A stretch of 64,000 bases of DNA from Paracoccus sp. TOH (GTDB taxonomy: Bacteria > Pseudomonadota > Alphaproteobacteria > Rhodobacterales > Rhodobacteraceae): the NCBI RefSeq assembly GCF_030388245.1, contig NZ_CP098362.1, forward strand, positions 434,001 to 498,000, written 5' to 3'. Below are positions 63,652-64,000 of this stretch, piece by piece. The notes beneath the pieces were generated by a model. The model was given only the letters and a program-made list of their open reading frames with translations. It did not search any database and was not told the origin of the DNA. The position numbers and the translations under genes are program-made. Within the stretch, counting starts at the first letter, position 1; every line of letters starts with the position of its first letter.

Positions 63652-64000
63652 TCAGCCCGCCGCGCGGCGGCCGAAGCCCAGCAGCTGGTAGAGCAGCAGC
63701 GCCGCGAAGGTCGAGGTGCCGATGCCGCCCAGCGAGAAGCCGCCCAGCGTCACGGTAAAGTCGCCGGCGCCGAAGATCAGCGCCACGCCGACGGTGAACA
63801 GGTTCCTCGGGTCCGAGAAATCCACCCGGTTGTCCACCCAGATCCGCGCCATGGCCGAGGCGATCAGGCCGAAGACCGAAACCGCCAGTCCCGCCAGCAC
63901 CGGCGCCGGGATGGTCTGCAGCATGGCGCCGAATTTCGGCGACAGGCCCAGCAGGATGGCGATGGCCGCGGCAAGGGGAAAGATCAGCGTCGAATAGACC
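63652..64000 (-). CDS. NCS2 nucleobase permease (uracil/xanthine type), 5' part cut by window edge
   Basis: The minus-strand frame is open to base 64000. The visible 116 residues or so are the C-terminal end of an NCS2 transporter: helices around LIFPLAAAIAILLGLSPKFGAMLQTIP, the PAPVLAGLAVSVFGLIASAMARI stretch, DPRNLFTVGVALIFGAG, and a final helix. Methionine at 63924 is internal, not the start. The substrate, uracil or another base, cannot be fixed from this part. Confidence 0.85.
   Translation of the reverse strand, partial: VYSTLIFPLAAAIAILLGLSPKFGAMLQTIPAPVLAGLAVSVFGLIASAMARIWVDNRVDFSDPRNLFTVGVALIFGAGDFTVTLGGFSLGGIGTSTFAALLLYQLLGFGRRAAG

Overview
The window is high-GC DNA with dense, mostly intact genes and very short intergenic gaps. 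The gene content points to an alphaproteobacterium of the Rhodobacterales, most likely Paracoccus or a close relative. The clues are a minCDE operon, an NdvB-type cyclic beta-1,2-glucan synthase, a calcium-type PQQ alcohol dehydrogenase with its quinoprotein-relay partners, tripartite tricarboxylate transporters and many ABC systems. The genus is an inference from gene content and base composition. I saw no rRNA, tRNA, CRISPR array, phage or complete insertion sequence.

Layout. 1-0.76 kb: truncated GSU2403-fold nucleotidyltransferase behind two palindromes. 0.9-2.8 kb: minE, minD and minC, with a 24-bp palindrome over the likely promoter. 3.4-5.7 kb: EamA transporter divergent from a MocR regulator. 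5.9-7.8 kb: amidohydrolase whose Tat signal peptide lies in another frame. 8.3-12 kb: TetR regulator divergent from an EmrAB-like pump, with a perfect 23-bp operator. 12-14.5 kb: MgtC/SapB membrane protein and an anchored PfpI-like protein. 14.5-22.8 kb: cyclic glucan synthase. 23.4-24.7 kb: Rnk-like protein and spermidine-synthase-like protein. 24.9-29.8 kb: HlyD/RbbA/YhhJ export operon. 29.8-30.8 kb: YdeI-like and DUF2945 proteins. 30.8-37.7 kb: sugar ABC operon with dehydrogenase and isomerase, divergent from a LacI regulator with two operator-like sites.

37.7-44.3 kb: small RTX protein, glycerate kinase, SLC13 transporter, anti-sigma factor, ECF sigma factor and a divergent subtilisin-like protease. 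Four of these genes (kinase, transporter, anti-sigma factor, protease) share the motif GGGAATA-N15/16-CGTA about 30 bp before their start codons. This looks like a local ECF regulon and is the most interesting signal in the window.

44.3-51.7 kb: a co-directional set made of a DctB/DctD-like two-component pair and a tripartite tricarboxylate transporter with two different binding proteins. 51.8-63.6 kb: an alcohol-oxidation island. An aldehyde dehydrogenase, a CxxxCW protein, a PedF-like cytochrome c, a SoxYZ-like carrier, a metallo-hydrolase, a PQQ ethanol dehydrogenase and two small exported proteins are followed by a LuxR-type response regulator, a FIST sensor and a soluble PAS hybrid kinase. 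Electrons from periplasmic alcohol oxidation would pass from PQQ to the cytochrome, and the regulators probably sense the substrate. The right edge cuts an NCS2 nucleobase permease.
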